A stretch of 28,555 nt of DNA from CAZXCK01 sp964639225. GTDB lineage: Bacteria > Chloroflexota > Anaerolineae > Aggregatilineales > Phototrophicaceae. The position numbers and the translations under genes were made by a program. The notes under the pieces are model-generated. The model saw only the letters and a program-made list of their open reading frames with translations. It ran no database searches and had not been told where the DNA came from. Numbering within the stretch: the first letter of the stretch is position 1; each line of letters starts with the position of its first letter. Positions 14,447 to 22,238 of the stretch are shown one piece after another. Where the stretch lies: positions 1 through 28,555 of the forward strand of contig CAZXCK010000044.1 in NCBI GenBank assembly GCA_964639225.1, given 5' to 3'.

Positions 14447-14836
14447 ATGGGTTTGAAGAAATTAGGGCAGGACGTGGCATTTACCATTGACGGCTATTCG
14501 TCCAGTTACATCCGGTCGTTGCGGAAGAACCCCAACATCGGCGAGGTAGACACTACCGGGCTTGCCGATGCAGCCTCGGGTTACGGCACTTCGCAGGCTG
14601 GCCTTAAACGCCTCAACTTTACTTTTGAGTTGATGCACCCGGCGGCGGGCGAAAGTGATGACGCTTATGACGCCATCATGGCCGCGATTGCGAGTGACGG
14701 CACGGTTGATGTTGTCCACGATGGCGACACCTGGAGCAACATGAGCGTGATCGAGGGCGAGACTAACGTGGACGTTGATAACGTCATGGTCACGAACATA
14801 GAACTGCGCCTGACCGAAGCACCTTCAGGCAGTTGA
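14447..14836 (+). CDS. Major tail tube protein
   Basis: This 129-aa beta-rich protein sits after the gp10-like gene and before the chaperone pair and tape measure, the standard place of the tube subunit. The strands DVAFTIDGY, LKRLNFTFELM, TVDVVHDGDTW and NVMVTNIELRLTEA suit the tube fold, in which hexamers stack to form the DNA channel. It has its own ribosome site (AAGGAG, 14434-14439) and a strong terminator behind it, as expected for a very abundant protein. It is shorter than many tube proteins, so an alternative is a tail-tube accessory subunit. Confidence 0.65.
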   Translation: MGLKKLGQDVAFTIDGYSSSYIRSLRKNPNIGEVDTTGLADAASGYGTSQAGLKRLNFTFELMHPAAGESDDAYDAIMAAIASDGTVDVVHDGDTWSNMSVIEGETNVDVDNVMVTNIELRLTEAPSGS

Positions 14837-14852
14837 TAATCGGGGGGAGCGT

Positions 14853-14891
14853 GCCGGGTGCCTTCGTATTCCGGGGGCATCCGGCCTTTTT
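14853..14891 (+). terminator. Intrinsic terminator after tail tube gene
   Basis: GCCGGGTGCC (14853-14862) pairs with GGCATCCGGC (14876-14885), ten pairs with one G-U, followed by CTTTTT. It would limit transcription into the chaperone and tape measure genes, which are needed in much smaller amounts than the tube subunit. Confidence 0.8.
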
Positions 14892-14931
14892 CCCCTCGCA
14901 CTAACCCCCTGACTTTTAAGGAATACTCCCC

Positions 14932-15381
14932 ATGACCGAAGAGAATAAAACCGAAGAGCCGGAAGAACTTGAACTCGACAGCAGCTTCAAGGATGCAGGC
15001 GGCAACAACTGGAAGGTGAAACTTTCTGTCCCGCTGGTTGATGAGTTTTGCGCGGAAGAGAAGATACCATTCGGCAGTTTCAACCCCCAAGGATTAACAC
15101 AGCATCAACTCTTGACACTGGCCCACCGGGGTACGCGCTGGATGACATTGGCGCAGAAAAACCCCATGACCCGCCGCGAGTTTCTGGAGCGTCTTTGCGA
15201 TGAGGAAGGGAATCCGACCGAGGCTTACAGCGCGGCCATCTATGCGGCATTACAGGCTGTGGGAAATTTTACCCTGCGGGCGACGATTCCGCCCGAGAAG
15301 ATGCAGAACGCCGTCAATTTAGTAAGGACGGAACAAGAAAGACGGATAAAAACCGCCCTTGGACAAGACGGGAAGTTCTAA
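14932..15381 (+). CDS. Tail assembly chaperone, short form (gpG-like)
   Basis: This 149-aa protein has an acidic N-terminus (EENKTEEPEELELD). A compact domain ends in a helical region (AVNLVRTEQERRIKTALG). It lies between the tube and tape measure genes. A second ORF in the -1 frame continues past its stop and has the hallmark sequence of a gpT-type extension. Chaperones of this type coat the tape measure and recruit tube subunits. The ATG has AAGGA at 14919-14923. The family was inferred from position and from the frameshift partner rather than from a direct motif. Confidence 0.72.
   Translation: MTEENKTEEPEELELDSSFKDAGGNNWKVKLSVPLVDEFCAEEKIPFGSFNPQGLTQHQLLTLAHRGTRWMTLAQKNPMTRREFLERLCDEEGNPTEAYSAAIYAALQAVGNFTLRATIPPEKMQNAVNLVRTEQERRIKTALGQDGKF
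15348..15352 (+). other. Proposed -1 frameshift slip site (AAAAA)
   Basis: The short-form frame reads ATA AAA ACC. A single tRNA-Lys can re-pair on AAA one base upstream. There is no canonical X-XXY-YYZ heptamer; GGGAAGT at 15370-15376 only partly resembles the lambda GGGAAAG. The position is therefore a best guess. Confidence 0.4.
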
Positions 15382-15569
15382 TCCAGTGCAGCCGTGCCGG
15401 GGTTGACCCTGACCGCACCAGCCTGACCCTGCGCGAAATCTGCTGGATGGCAAAAGACAGGTTTTTAGATGAATGGGATCGGGCGGCATTTATCGCAGCG
15501 GCATCACTCGCACCGTGTACGCAGGAACGCAAGAGTTTCTTTGAGTTAAACCCCTTCCGGGAGGAGTAA
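15348..15569 (+). CDS. Tail assembly chaperone extension made by -1 frameshift (gpGT-like)
   Basis: After the short chaperone, the -1 frame stays open to a TAA at 15567-15569 and codes LTLREICWMAKDRFLDEWDRAA and a final KSFFELNPFREE. The pattern LxLRE...M...EWDRAA...NPF is the usual mark of tail-chaperone T extensions. There is no good start codon with a ribosome site inside it; an internal ATG (in WMAKD) lacks one. A run of five A (15348-15352) lets a Lys-AAA in the P site slip back one base, giving ...RRIK then NRPWTRREVL. The merged product would be about 213 aa. The start given here is the slip site, not an initiation codon. Confidence 0.7.
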   Translation, partial: KNRPWTRREVLIQCSRAGVDPDRTSLTLREICWMAKDRFLDEWDRAAFIAAASLAPCTQERKSFFELNPFREE

Positions 15570-15573
15570 GAAA

Positions 15574-18078
15574 ATGGCTAATTCAGGTGCAATCAGAGCC
15601 GGTGGCGCGTATGTAGAACTGTCAGTTAGATCGGCAGCTTTGCAGCGGGGGCTACGGAAAGCACAGGCACAGGTGCAAGCCTTCGCCAGCAAGGCCCAGG
15701 CGGCAGGACTGGCAATGGTTGCGGCGGGTACGGCCATGGCTACACCCTTTGCCCTGGCAACCCGGAAAGGTGTTGAGTTTACCGATACTATGGCGATTGT
15801 CGGGGCCGTCACCCAGGCCACCGGAAAAGACTTTGACGATCTGACAGAGAAAGCCAAAAACCTCGGGGCCACAACCAGCTTTACCGCGCAGGAAGTGGCG
15901 CAGGGTATGGTTTCACTTGGCCGCGCCGGTTATGACACCACACAGATACTTGCCGCAATTCCCGACGTTCTCAACCTCTCCCGCGCTACGGCAACCGAAC
16001 TCGGCAGGGCCGCAGAGATCGCGGCGGCGGCAATGCGCGGCTTCGGCCTTGAGGCCAGCGACACCGGCAGGATCGCGGACGTACTGACCACCGCAGCCAA
16101 CCAGAGCGCACAGACCCTTGAGGATTTGGGTGAGTCCATGAAATACGTTGCCCCGCAGGCAATGGAGGCAGGCGCAACCCTGGAGGACACGGCGGCGGCT
16201 CTGGCAGTCCTGGCTAACAATGGCATCAAGGGCAGCATGGCCGGAACCGCACTGGCGAGAGCCTACAAGAATTTGTCGGCCACCAAGGCACAGGATATGC
16301 TTGCCGAGTTGAACGTGGCGGCGGTCGATTCGCAAGGCAACCTTCGCAACCTCTCCGATATTCTGCAGGAGCTTGGCGCAGCTACAAAAGACATGGGATC
16401 GGCGCAGCGGCTTAATATCTTCGAGGAACTTTTCGGACGGGGCCAGGCGGCAATGCTAAAACTTGCCGGTCAGAGTGATGTGTTTTTGGAAATGGCTCAA
16501 AAAATGGGAAAGGCCGGTGGCGAAGCATCACGGCTATCAAGAGCAATAGACGATAACCTTGGCGGCTCATTCCGCTTGCTCAATAGCGCGGTTGAAGGTT
16601 TGCAGCTTGATATTTTCGACGCGATTAAGCAGGATGTGAGGTCTTTTACAGAGAGTCTTACGGCAGCGGTTGGAGACATGGCGGCATTTGTCAAAGCCAA
16701 CAATGACGCAATCCTCACCGCCGCGAAACTTACAATTACCATGATCGGAACAGGTGCAGCCTTAACTGGCGTTGGTGTTGCCGCAAAACTGGCAGCAGTA
16801 GGCATCGGTATCTTGCGAACCAGTTTTATTGCCTTGCGCTTTACCGTAGCAATAACAGCAAAGGCAATTATTGCCACCGGGGTAGCATTCAAGGCACTTG
16901 CGGCTGGTGTCACCGTGGCAGTTAATGCCTACAAGCTCGGCATATTCTGGATAACCGCAAAGACCACCGCACTTGGGCTAATGTCGCAAGCGTGTTTCGC
17001 AGCCAGCGCAGCAATGAGCGGCCTGTCTTTAAGTATCGGCGCGGTAAGCCTGGCCCTGCTAAAGTTTGTCGCTCTTCCCGTGGGTGTTGCCATAGCAGGA
17101 TGGCATATTGGCAAAGCCATTGCCGATTGGACTGGACTTACAGAGGCTATCGAAAAAGCATACTTTTGGCTTTTTAATATTAAGGAACTTTCCCAGGAAG
17201 ATACCGAACTGGAAATGGTGAAGACCTGGAAAAGCCAGCTTGAAGACGGAATCATTACTCTTGAAGAGTACCGGAAAAGAATGAAGGCCTTGGCAGAGGT
17301 AAGGCTTGACCGCAAGAATGGTATTGATCCTGGTGATACTTCGGCAAACAAAGGCCACCCGGCACTAGGCCAGGTAGATGGCAATAATCAGGGAATCGAA
17401 AGCCCGGAGGATTTGGAGGCAGCCGCAGAGGCAGAAGCCAAAGAGGCTAGACTAAAGAGGATCAGAGAGGAAACAGCCAGGCTTATGCTTAAGGCAGAGT
17501 ATGAAGGGATAGAACTCCGCCGCAAGCAGATTGACCTTGCGGAACAACAGGCCATAGCAGCGGCAGACGGTGAAAAGGACGTTATAGCGGCAATTCAAAA
17601 GCAGTATGAGGCCAAACGCAAGATACTTGATATTGAGACGCAGCGAACCCGCGAACAGGAAAAGGCACAGTCCGCAGAGCATATAGCTCAAAGGGAAAAA
17701 GACATCAAGGAAGAGATACAAAACCTTGAACTGAAATTGGCATATGATGGTGTAAAATATGAAAAAGAACGCCTCAAGCTGGCAGAAAAACGCGCTTTGG
17801 CATGGGCTAAAGTCAAAGGCATTGATCCTGCATTGATCAGGGAAGAGTTTGATCTCCGCGAAAAACTATTAGCAAAACAGAATGGCGAAAACCCAGGCAT
17901 TGACATTGCCTCGCAGATCGCCAGCCCCGCCGAAGTATTCGGGTCATTCTCTGCCCGCGCGGTCAGTGGCCGCGTTGCCGATCAGTCGGTGCGGGAGCTT
18001 AATAAGGCTAACGCGGCTCTTGCCGACATCAGGGATACTAACCGGCAGCTTGCAGACGAAGGTCTTGGTTTAGGATAG
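15574..18078 (+). CDS. Tail tape measure protein, TP901 family
   Basis: This 834-aa protein sets tail length and is ejected with the DNA. Residues about 50-260 match the TP901-type tape measure core (FTDTMAIVGAVTQATGKDFDDL, GATTSFTAQEVAQGMVSLGRAG, AAAMRGFGLEASDTGRIADVL, YVAPQAMEAGATLEDTAAALAVLANNGIKGSMAGTALA, given here as separate stretches). A long hydrophobic part at about 380-520 could cross the host membrane. Residues about 600-770 are a charged coiled coil. It is preceded by GGAGGAG at 15560-15566, overlapping the stop of the chaperone extension. At roughly 0.15 nm per residue a tail of about 125 nm is expected; that is a rule-of-thumb estimate. Confidence 0.92.
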   Translation: MANSGAIRAGGAYVELSVRSAALQRGLRKAQAQVQAFASKAQAAGLAMVAAGTAMATPFALATRKGVEFTDTMAIVGAVTQATGKDFDDLTEKAKNLGATTSFTAQEVAQGMVSLGRAGYDTTQILAAIPDVLNLSRATATELGRAAEIAAAAMRGFGLEASDTGRIADVLTTAANQSAQTLEDLGESMKYVAPQAMEAGATLEDTAAALAVLANNGIKGSMAGTALARAYKNLSATKAQDMLAELNVAAVDSQGNLRNLSDILQELGAATKDMGSAQRLNIFEELFGRGQAAMLKLAGQSDVFLEMAQKMGKAGGEASRLSRAIDDNLGGSFRLLNSAVEGLQLDIFDAIKQDVRSFTESLTAAVGDMAAFVKANNDAILTAAKLTITMIGTGAALTGVGVAAKLAAVGIGILRTSFIALRFTVAITAKAIIATGVAFKALAAGVTVAVNAYKLGIFWITAKTTALGLMSQACFAASAAMSGLSLSIGAVSLALLKFVALPVGVAIAGWHIGKAIADWTGLTEAIEKAYFWLFNIKELSQEDTELEMVKTWKSQLEDGIITLEEYRKRMKALAEVRLDRKNGIDPGDTSANKGHPALGQVDGNNQGIESPEDLEAAAEAEAKEARLKRIREETARLMLKAEYEGIELRRKQIDLAEQQAIAAADGEKDVIAAIQKQYEAKRKILDIETQRTREQEKAQSAEHIAQREKDIKEEIQNLELKLAYDGVKYEKERLKLAEKRALAWAKVKGIDPALIREEFDLREKLLAKQNGENPGIDIASQIASPAEVFGSFSARAVSGRVADQSVRELNKANAALADIRDTNRQLADEGLGLG

Positions 18079-18086
18079 GAAAACAC

Positions 18087-18980
18087 ATGGCCGCAATAGT
18101 TGAAAAAGAACTTTTTGAGTCGCGATCTTTCATTAGAACCGAAAACGGTTACGAGGCCAGCAAACGCTACCTTGTGTCTGGTGCAACCGATGAATATGAC
18201 GCAGCAAACGCAGACGGTCTACCGGCATGGAACACTGCTTATGGTGCTACTGCCCCCGCCGCGTTCATGGCAGTAAAGAATATAAGGTGCAACCCGATAA
18301 CAGACTCGCCTGGAAAATTCACCGTCGATGTAAAGTGGGCCTGGAACTTCAACCGACCTTCTGGCGGCAACTCTTCGCCGTCAGACGGGACGGAGGTGTG
18401 GTCGATAGATGGCACCGGCCAGACCGTAAATGTGGATGCCTGCCTCTCGCAGACAAAGTACGGTGATGACGCCCGTGATGTAGGGGTTGCAGTGGGCCAA
18501 GATGTGGCAGGAGAAATCCACGGCGCAGATATTTTTGAGACCACAGTGACGCTTACAGTGAAGTTATGGAAAACCACCGCAGACGTAAATCAATCTTATC
18601 TTGCAGGGTGCATTCAGGCATTGCAGAAAGTAAACAGCGTCACATGGTATGGACTGCAACCAGGGGAATGCCTTTTCAACCGTTTCAGCGTTTCCAAATC
18701 AGAGGACTTGGTTACAGAGATAAACTTTGAGTTTCTTGGCCGTCCCAACCTGGACTCTGACGAAATACCGGCATTCAAGGACAAAGATGATAACCCCATA
18801 TCGGTCGCCAGTGGCAAAGAAGGCTGGCAATATTTATGGGCTATGCCAGGCCAAAAGAAAGACGGCAGTAAAACGAAAACGTGGACGATGGGCGTCTATG
18901 TGTCGGATTTTTATGAGTCCGATTCTTTTTCCGCATTAGGTTTATCTGGCAGCCTCACCGGCGAACCGGTCGGATCTTAA
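18087..18980 (+). CDS. Tail-tip structural protein, unknown family
   Basis: This 297-aa protein directly follows the tape measure and is therefore likely part of the tail tip (distal tail position). It is beta-rich with strands such as KFTVDVKWAWNF, TTVTLTVKLWKT and LVTEINFEFLGRP. It contains FNRFSVSKSEDL and ends GSLTGEPVGS. There are no transmembrane or enzymatic motifs. The beta pattern and size are compatible with a distal-tail or tube-like fold, but I do not recognise a family. The start is nine bases after the tape measure stop with GGAAA at 18078-18082. Confidence 0.55.
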   Translation: MAAIVEKELFESRSFIRTENGYEASKRYLVSGATDEYDAANADGLPAWNTAYGATAPAAFMAVKNIRCNPITDSPGKFTVDVKWAWNFNRPSGGNSSPSDGTEVWSIDGTGQTVNVDACLSQTKYGDDARDVGVAVGQDVAGEIHGADIFETTVTLTVKLWKTTADVNQSYLAGCIQALQKVNSVTWYGLQPGECLFNRFSVSKSEDLVTEINFEFLGRPNLDSDEIPAFKDKDDNPISVASGKEGWQYLWAMPGQKKDGSKTKTWTMGVYVSDFYESDSFSALGLSGSLTGEPVGS

Positions 18981-18995
18981 CCGGAAGGAATACTC

Positions 18996-19655
18996 ATGCC
19001 TGACCTCCCCCGCGAATACAGCAAGGGCGAACGCCTGCGCGCAACCGACTGGAACCGTGCGGCACGCGCTATCAACAGTCACCAGTCTGCCCTGGAGCGG
19101 ATCGCCCCGTCCGGCAGGGTCATGGGTATGCGCCCCATGCCTGCGGTGATGGTAGACATCCACAACGGCACCGGCGCGGAACTCTCGCCCCGCGACATTG
19201 GGGGAATCAAGGAACACGCCTTTGCCGATGATCCTGAAAATATTGTCCTGACCGTCGAAGCCCCGGCAGCGGGAACGCACGAAGGCAAGTTTGTGGTCGT
19301 GCAGGAAGAGATACCGACAGACGGGATCGGCAAGGCCGTGATTGTCGGGTGTGCGCTTTGCACAGTCAGCCTTGTAGATGAAAACCACGAATACGCGGAA
19401 ATCATGGACGGGGAGACCGGCAAACTTGAGAGCCGCCCCGCTGGCAGCGCAAAGATATTATGGCACGAAAGCGTTTCCGGCTCGGGCAGCGGTACAGAAG
19501 ATGTACTGGCTCTTGTCCAATTCCCCCTTGACGGCCCGCCCCCGGTATGGGAAGCGACCGCCGACGAAAGCAGCGGGGAGATTACGGCGAAGCGGATCGA
19601 CTCCAGCGGCACCGTACAGGGCGAAGAAATAACCTTCACAGTTTTACCGGAGTAA
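18996..19655 (+). CDS. Predicted tail-tip or fibre-attachment protein
   Basis: This 219-aa protein starts with a helical stretch that carries GERLRATDWNRAARAINSHQ. This motif (a short basic segment, then DWN and a helix) occurs at the start of many phage tail-end proteins. A beta-rich middle (PAVMVDIHNGTGAEL, NIVLTVEAPAAGTHEGKFVVVQEE) and a C-terminal small beta domain (EATADESSGEITAKRIDS) follow. The position between the tail-tip gene and the receptor-binding gene suggests a connector. It is preceded by GGAAGGA at 18982-18988. The role is by context only. Confidence 0.5.
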   Translation: MPDLPREYSKGERLRATDWNRAARAINSHQSALERIAPSGRVMGMRPMPAVMVDIHNGTGAELSPRDIGGIKEHAFADDPENIVLTVEAPAAGTHEGKFVVVQEEIPTDGIGKAVIVGCALCTVSLVDENHEYAEIMDGETGKLESRPAGSAKILWHESVSGSGSGTEDVLALVQFPLDGPPPVWEATADESSGEITAKRIDSSGTVQGEEITFTVLPE

Positions 19656-19658
19656 ACC

Positions 19659-21899
19659 ATGACCCTTTCCAGCGGTGACCGGCTCTTGCCACTCATGGCA
19701 CAGGATGGCGTCCCGGTTGTTGAAAAGTTCACCTCACCAGAAAGCACCGGCGACCGCTTTGTCTTGGCAAAGACCACGGACGGCACGGTTATTCCGGTCA
19801 AGGTTTCGCGGCTTGATACCGATGGCGACCGGGGCTTTCCGGCCTTACTGCATGACGGGGTTGTGTCGCTAGTGAAGCTGGAAGAAATTATTTATGCGAT
19901 ATATAACTTTGGAACTAATGCATCAGGTGAATTAGCGAACGGAACTACAACAGCACACTACGACCCGCAAGGTTTGAACTTAGAAAATGTAAGTGAAGTT
20001 GCTATTTTTCAGCAATATGTCTTGTTTTTGATGAACGATGGGAAAGTATACAAATGTGGTGACGGGACAACCACACCCGTAGAAATGACAGACATTTCTT
20101 TTGCAAAAAAAATAGCAACACGGAATGGGTATCTATATTTTGTTGATGCATCCGGAAGCGTAAAGAAGGTTTATTATTCAGACCCCACAACTCATATTGC
20201 TGTCACTGGTGTAAGTAATCCAGATAAATTTATTACATCGGATGATATTTTTGCGCAATCAGGAACAAGCACTTACCGTATCTTGCTTCAGTCGGGGACA
20301 GGGGTTGTACCAACGATAGACACCGGCGTCAGCAATGTAGTAGAGATTGCAGGGGGGTTGTTATTTTTGGACGCAGCCGGTGACGTGTATGTTTCGGAGC
20401 GCACCATCGGCCATGGTAATGGCGCGGCACTTGAGACTATCGCATATTTTTATGGTTATGATGATGTGAGCCTCGGCAGCTACCCCAGCGGTTATCCCCC
20501 TCATTACGGGTATTTATATGACCCGTGGAAAGTAGAGATATACAGCGGTATATCGTCAATTGGGGGATCTTCTGATTATTCGTTCAGGCTGATTGATGGC
20601 AATAATCATATTATATCAGTTGATCGCGGCATGTTTCCAAATTGCTTAAAATCAAACATCATTGCCAAATCACTATGGAGTATAAGACCGGATTCAGGGA
20701 TTGAAGTTTATCGGATGGCTAATGGATCGATTGTCAGGAATCTCAATAGCATAGGGCTGTCGGGTTTGGAGCCGACACGAGACGTCACATCAGCAAAAGA
20801 TATAATACACTCAAACAACAATGTATATATGGTCACTTCAGGAGCGGTGGCAATAACCCCCAAGTTGTATGCTTATTGGGGTGCTTATTACGATATTGAC
20901 ACAAGCACTACAATAATGAGCTATGGTGGTAGCGGTTACGAAGAGACTTATCCTGACTGGACGCTGATTAAATATCACAAGATTATTTCCAAGCCGCAAA
21001 GATTCACCGGAACTGGACTGGATGATCTTTCATTCCTGCGTTATAAGTCTGCAAACTTTGATCATGATATAAGGATAAAAATATCAAGTGTAGATTACGG
21101 AGATCCTTTACGTGATCGGTATCAATTCTCTGTTGATGGCGGTAGCACATGGAGCGCGGAAGCTGATATAACAAGTAGCGATATCACCATATCTAGCGGC
21201 GATACAGAAGTCGTACTTAAATTTAACTCGACCACAGGCCACACGGTTGGAGACTATTGGCGGTTGCCCGAAAAACCATCAACACCAAGCGTCCCAACAA
21301 CTCAATACTGGCATTGGTCAGCGGCGTATGACTGTTGGGATGAATCATGGGTAATCGAACTGACCCACACGGATGCAAGTGGTCCAGTTACGGGATGGAG
21401 CGCACTGGCAGAAAAAGGACTTTCGACATGTACTACCGCAACTTCAGCAACCCCTGCGCCACCAAGTGCGGTGACTTGCTATTACTACTGGTTTGCATAT
21501 TACGATTGCGGCATGGACTTGTGGGAAATCTATGGTGAGCCTGGAGGGTTTTACCCCCCAGAAGCATATATAAATGACGCATGCGTCAATGCAGAAATGG
21601 ACTGGACGTTAGTTGAAGACGGATTACCAGGTTGCGTTCCCGAACAAAGTGACGCTGTCAAAATCACAACCACCCCAACAAAACCAGGTGACCCTACAAG
21701 TTTGCCTACATGCTATTATGAATGGGACGCCTATTACAATTGCGATACTGCTGAATGGGAAATATTTTTGCTATTTGCAGATACCGCAGGAGGACCAGTG
21801 ACCGACTGGACATGTGATAGCGGGTGTGAGTTTTGTGGGCGAGTAACTGATAACCCATCAACACCAGCCCCACCATCTTGCACTCCTGATTGTCCATAA
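19659..21899 (+). CDS. Receptor-binding tail protein with RCC1-like propeller and Cys-rich repeats
   Basis: The protein is 746 aa. Residues 1-75 (GDRLLPLMAQDGVPVVEKF ... DGTVIPVKVSRL) use GC-rich codons like the rest of the phage and look like an attachment domain. From about residue 80 (GTNASGELANGTTT, DGKVYKCGDGTTTPVEM) the chain resembles an RCC1-type beta-propeller and codon use becomes AT-rich. Near residue 500-540 there is a fibre-type domain (YQFSVDGGSTWSAEADI, TTGHTVGDYWRL). The C-terminus has Trp/Tyr/Cys repeats joined by Pro/Thr linkers. It lies at the end of the tail module, where the host-range protein is expected. The receptor-binding role is inferred from position, mosaicism and domain types. 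Confidence 0.65.
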   Translation: MTLSSGDRLLPLMAQDGVPVVEKFTSPESTGDRFVLAKTTDGTVIPVKVSRLDTDGDRGFPALLHDGVVSLVKLEEIIYAIYNFGTNASGELANGTTTAHYDPQGLNLENVSEVAIFQQYVLFLMNDGKVYKCGDGTTTPVEMTDISFAKKIATRNGYLYFVDASGSVKKVYYSDPTTHIAVTGVSNPDKFITSDDIFAQSGTSTYRILLQSGTGVVPTIDTGVSNVVEIAGGLLFLDAAGDVYVSERTIGHGNGAALETIAYFYGYDDVSLGSYPSGYPPHYGYLYDPWKVEIYSGISSIGGSSDYSFRLIDGNNHIISVDRGMFPNCLKSNIIAKSLWSIRPDSGIEVYRMANGSIVRNLNSIGLSGLEPTRDVTSAKDIIHSNNNVYMVTSGAVAITPKLYAYWGAYYDIDTSTTIMSYGGSGYEETYPDWTLIKYHKIISKPQRFTGTGLDDLSFLRYKSANFDHDIRIKISSVDYGDPLRDRYQFSVDGGSTWSAEADITSSDITISSGDTEVVLKFNSTTGHTVGDYWRLPEKPSTPSVPTTQYWHWSAAYDCWDESWVIELTHTDASGPVTGWSALAEKGLSTCTTATSATPAPPSAVTCYYYWFAYYDCGMDLWEIYGEPGGFYPPEAYINDACVNAEMDWTLVEDGLPGCVPEQSDAVKITTTPTKPGDPTSLPTCYYEWDAYYNCDTAEWEIFLLFADTAGGPVTDWTCDSGCEFCGRVTDNPSTPAPPSCTPDCP
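20867..21855 (+). repeat. Cys/Trp-rich coding repeats in receptor-binding protein
   Basis: Three clear units start at about residues 548, 607 and 685 (YWHWSAAYDCWDESW, CYYYWFAYYDCGMDLW, CYYEWDAYYNCDTAEW), each ending near a GPVT- or WTLV-type strand. A fourth, degenerate unit lacking the Cys is at about residue 403 (LYAYWGAYYDIDTS). The units are separated by Pro/Thr linkers and, between the first and second, by an inserted fibre domain. Confidence 0.6.
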
Positions 21900-21914
21900 A
21901 AGAAAGGATTGATA

Positions 21915-22238
21915 ATGGAAATTGAACAGGCCAACATGATACTTGATAAAGCCAAGGCCATGCTTACCGAAACAGTACCGCCTCACTGGGAAAGAATACT
22001 ACACGCCATGCAGCGCAGGCTTGACCACGAAAACCGCATGCAGATTAAAACTGGGCAAACAAAACCCTGCATCCATGCCGACAAACAAGCTGAAATGTTT
22101 ATGCCCCACCGCCCCTGCAAAGGCCGCAAGGTTATTTGCACGAATGCAGAAAACCCCATTAGCGAATGGTACGAATCGGGCTGCCGCCCGGAGAAGTGCC
22201 GATTTTATGAAGCCACAGAACAGGAGCCGGAAAGATGA
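21915..22238 (+). CDS. Small Cys/His-rich protein
   Basis: This 107-aa protein has a helical N-terminal half (QANMILDKAKAMLTE, WERILHAMQRRLDHENRM). The C-terminal half has Cys residues in CIHAD, RPCKGRK, VICTN, GCRPEKC and RFYE, so it probably binds zinc or an iron-sulfur cluster. It is the first gene of the glycan-cassette operon: its stop overlaps the radical SAM start by four bases (ATGA). The ATG at 21915 has AAAGGA at 21903-21908. Position and cysteines make an accessory role for the radical SAM enzyme thinkable, but no such partner family is recognised. Confidence 0.55.
   Translation: MEIEQANMILDKAKAMLTETVPPHWERILHAMQRRLDHENRMQIKTGQTKPCIHADKQAEMFMPHRPCKGRKVICTNAENPISEWYESGCRPEKCRFYEATEQEPER

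Noticed and set aside
20867..21899. Diversity-generating retroelement target (variable repeat at the end of the fibre gene)
   Set aside because: No reverse transcriptase and no near-identical template copy in the window. The repeats are diverged protein domains, not an A-mutated copy.
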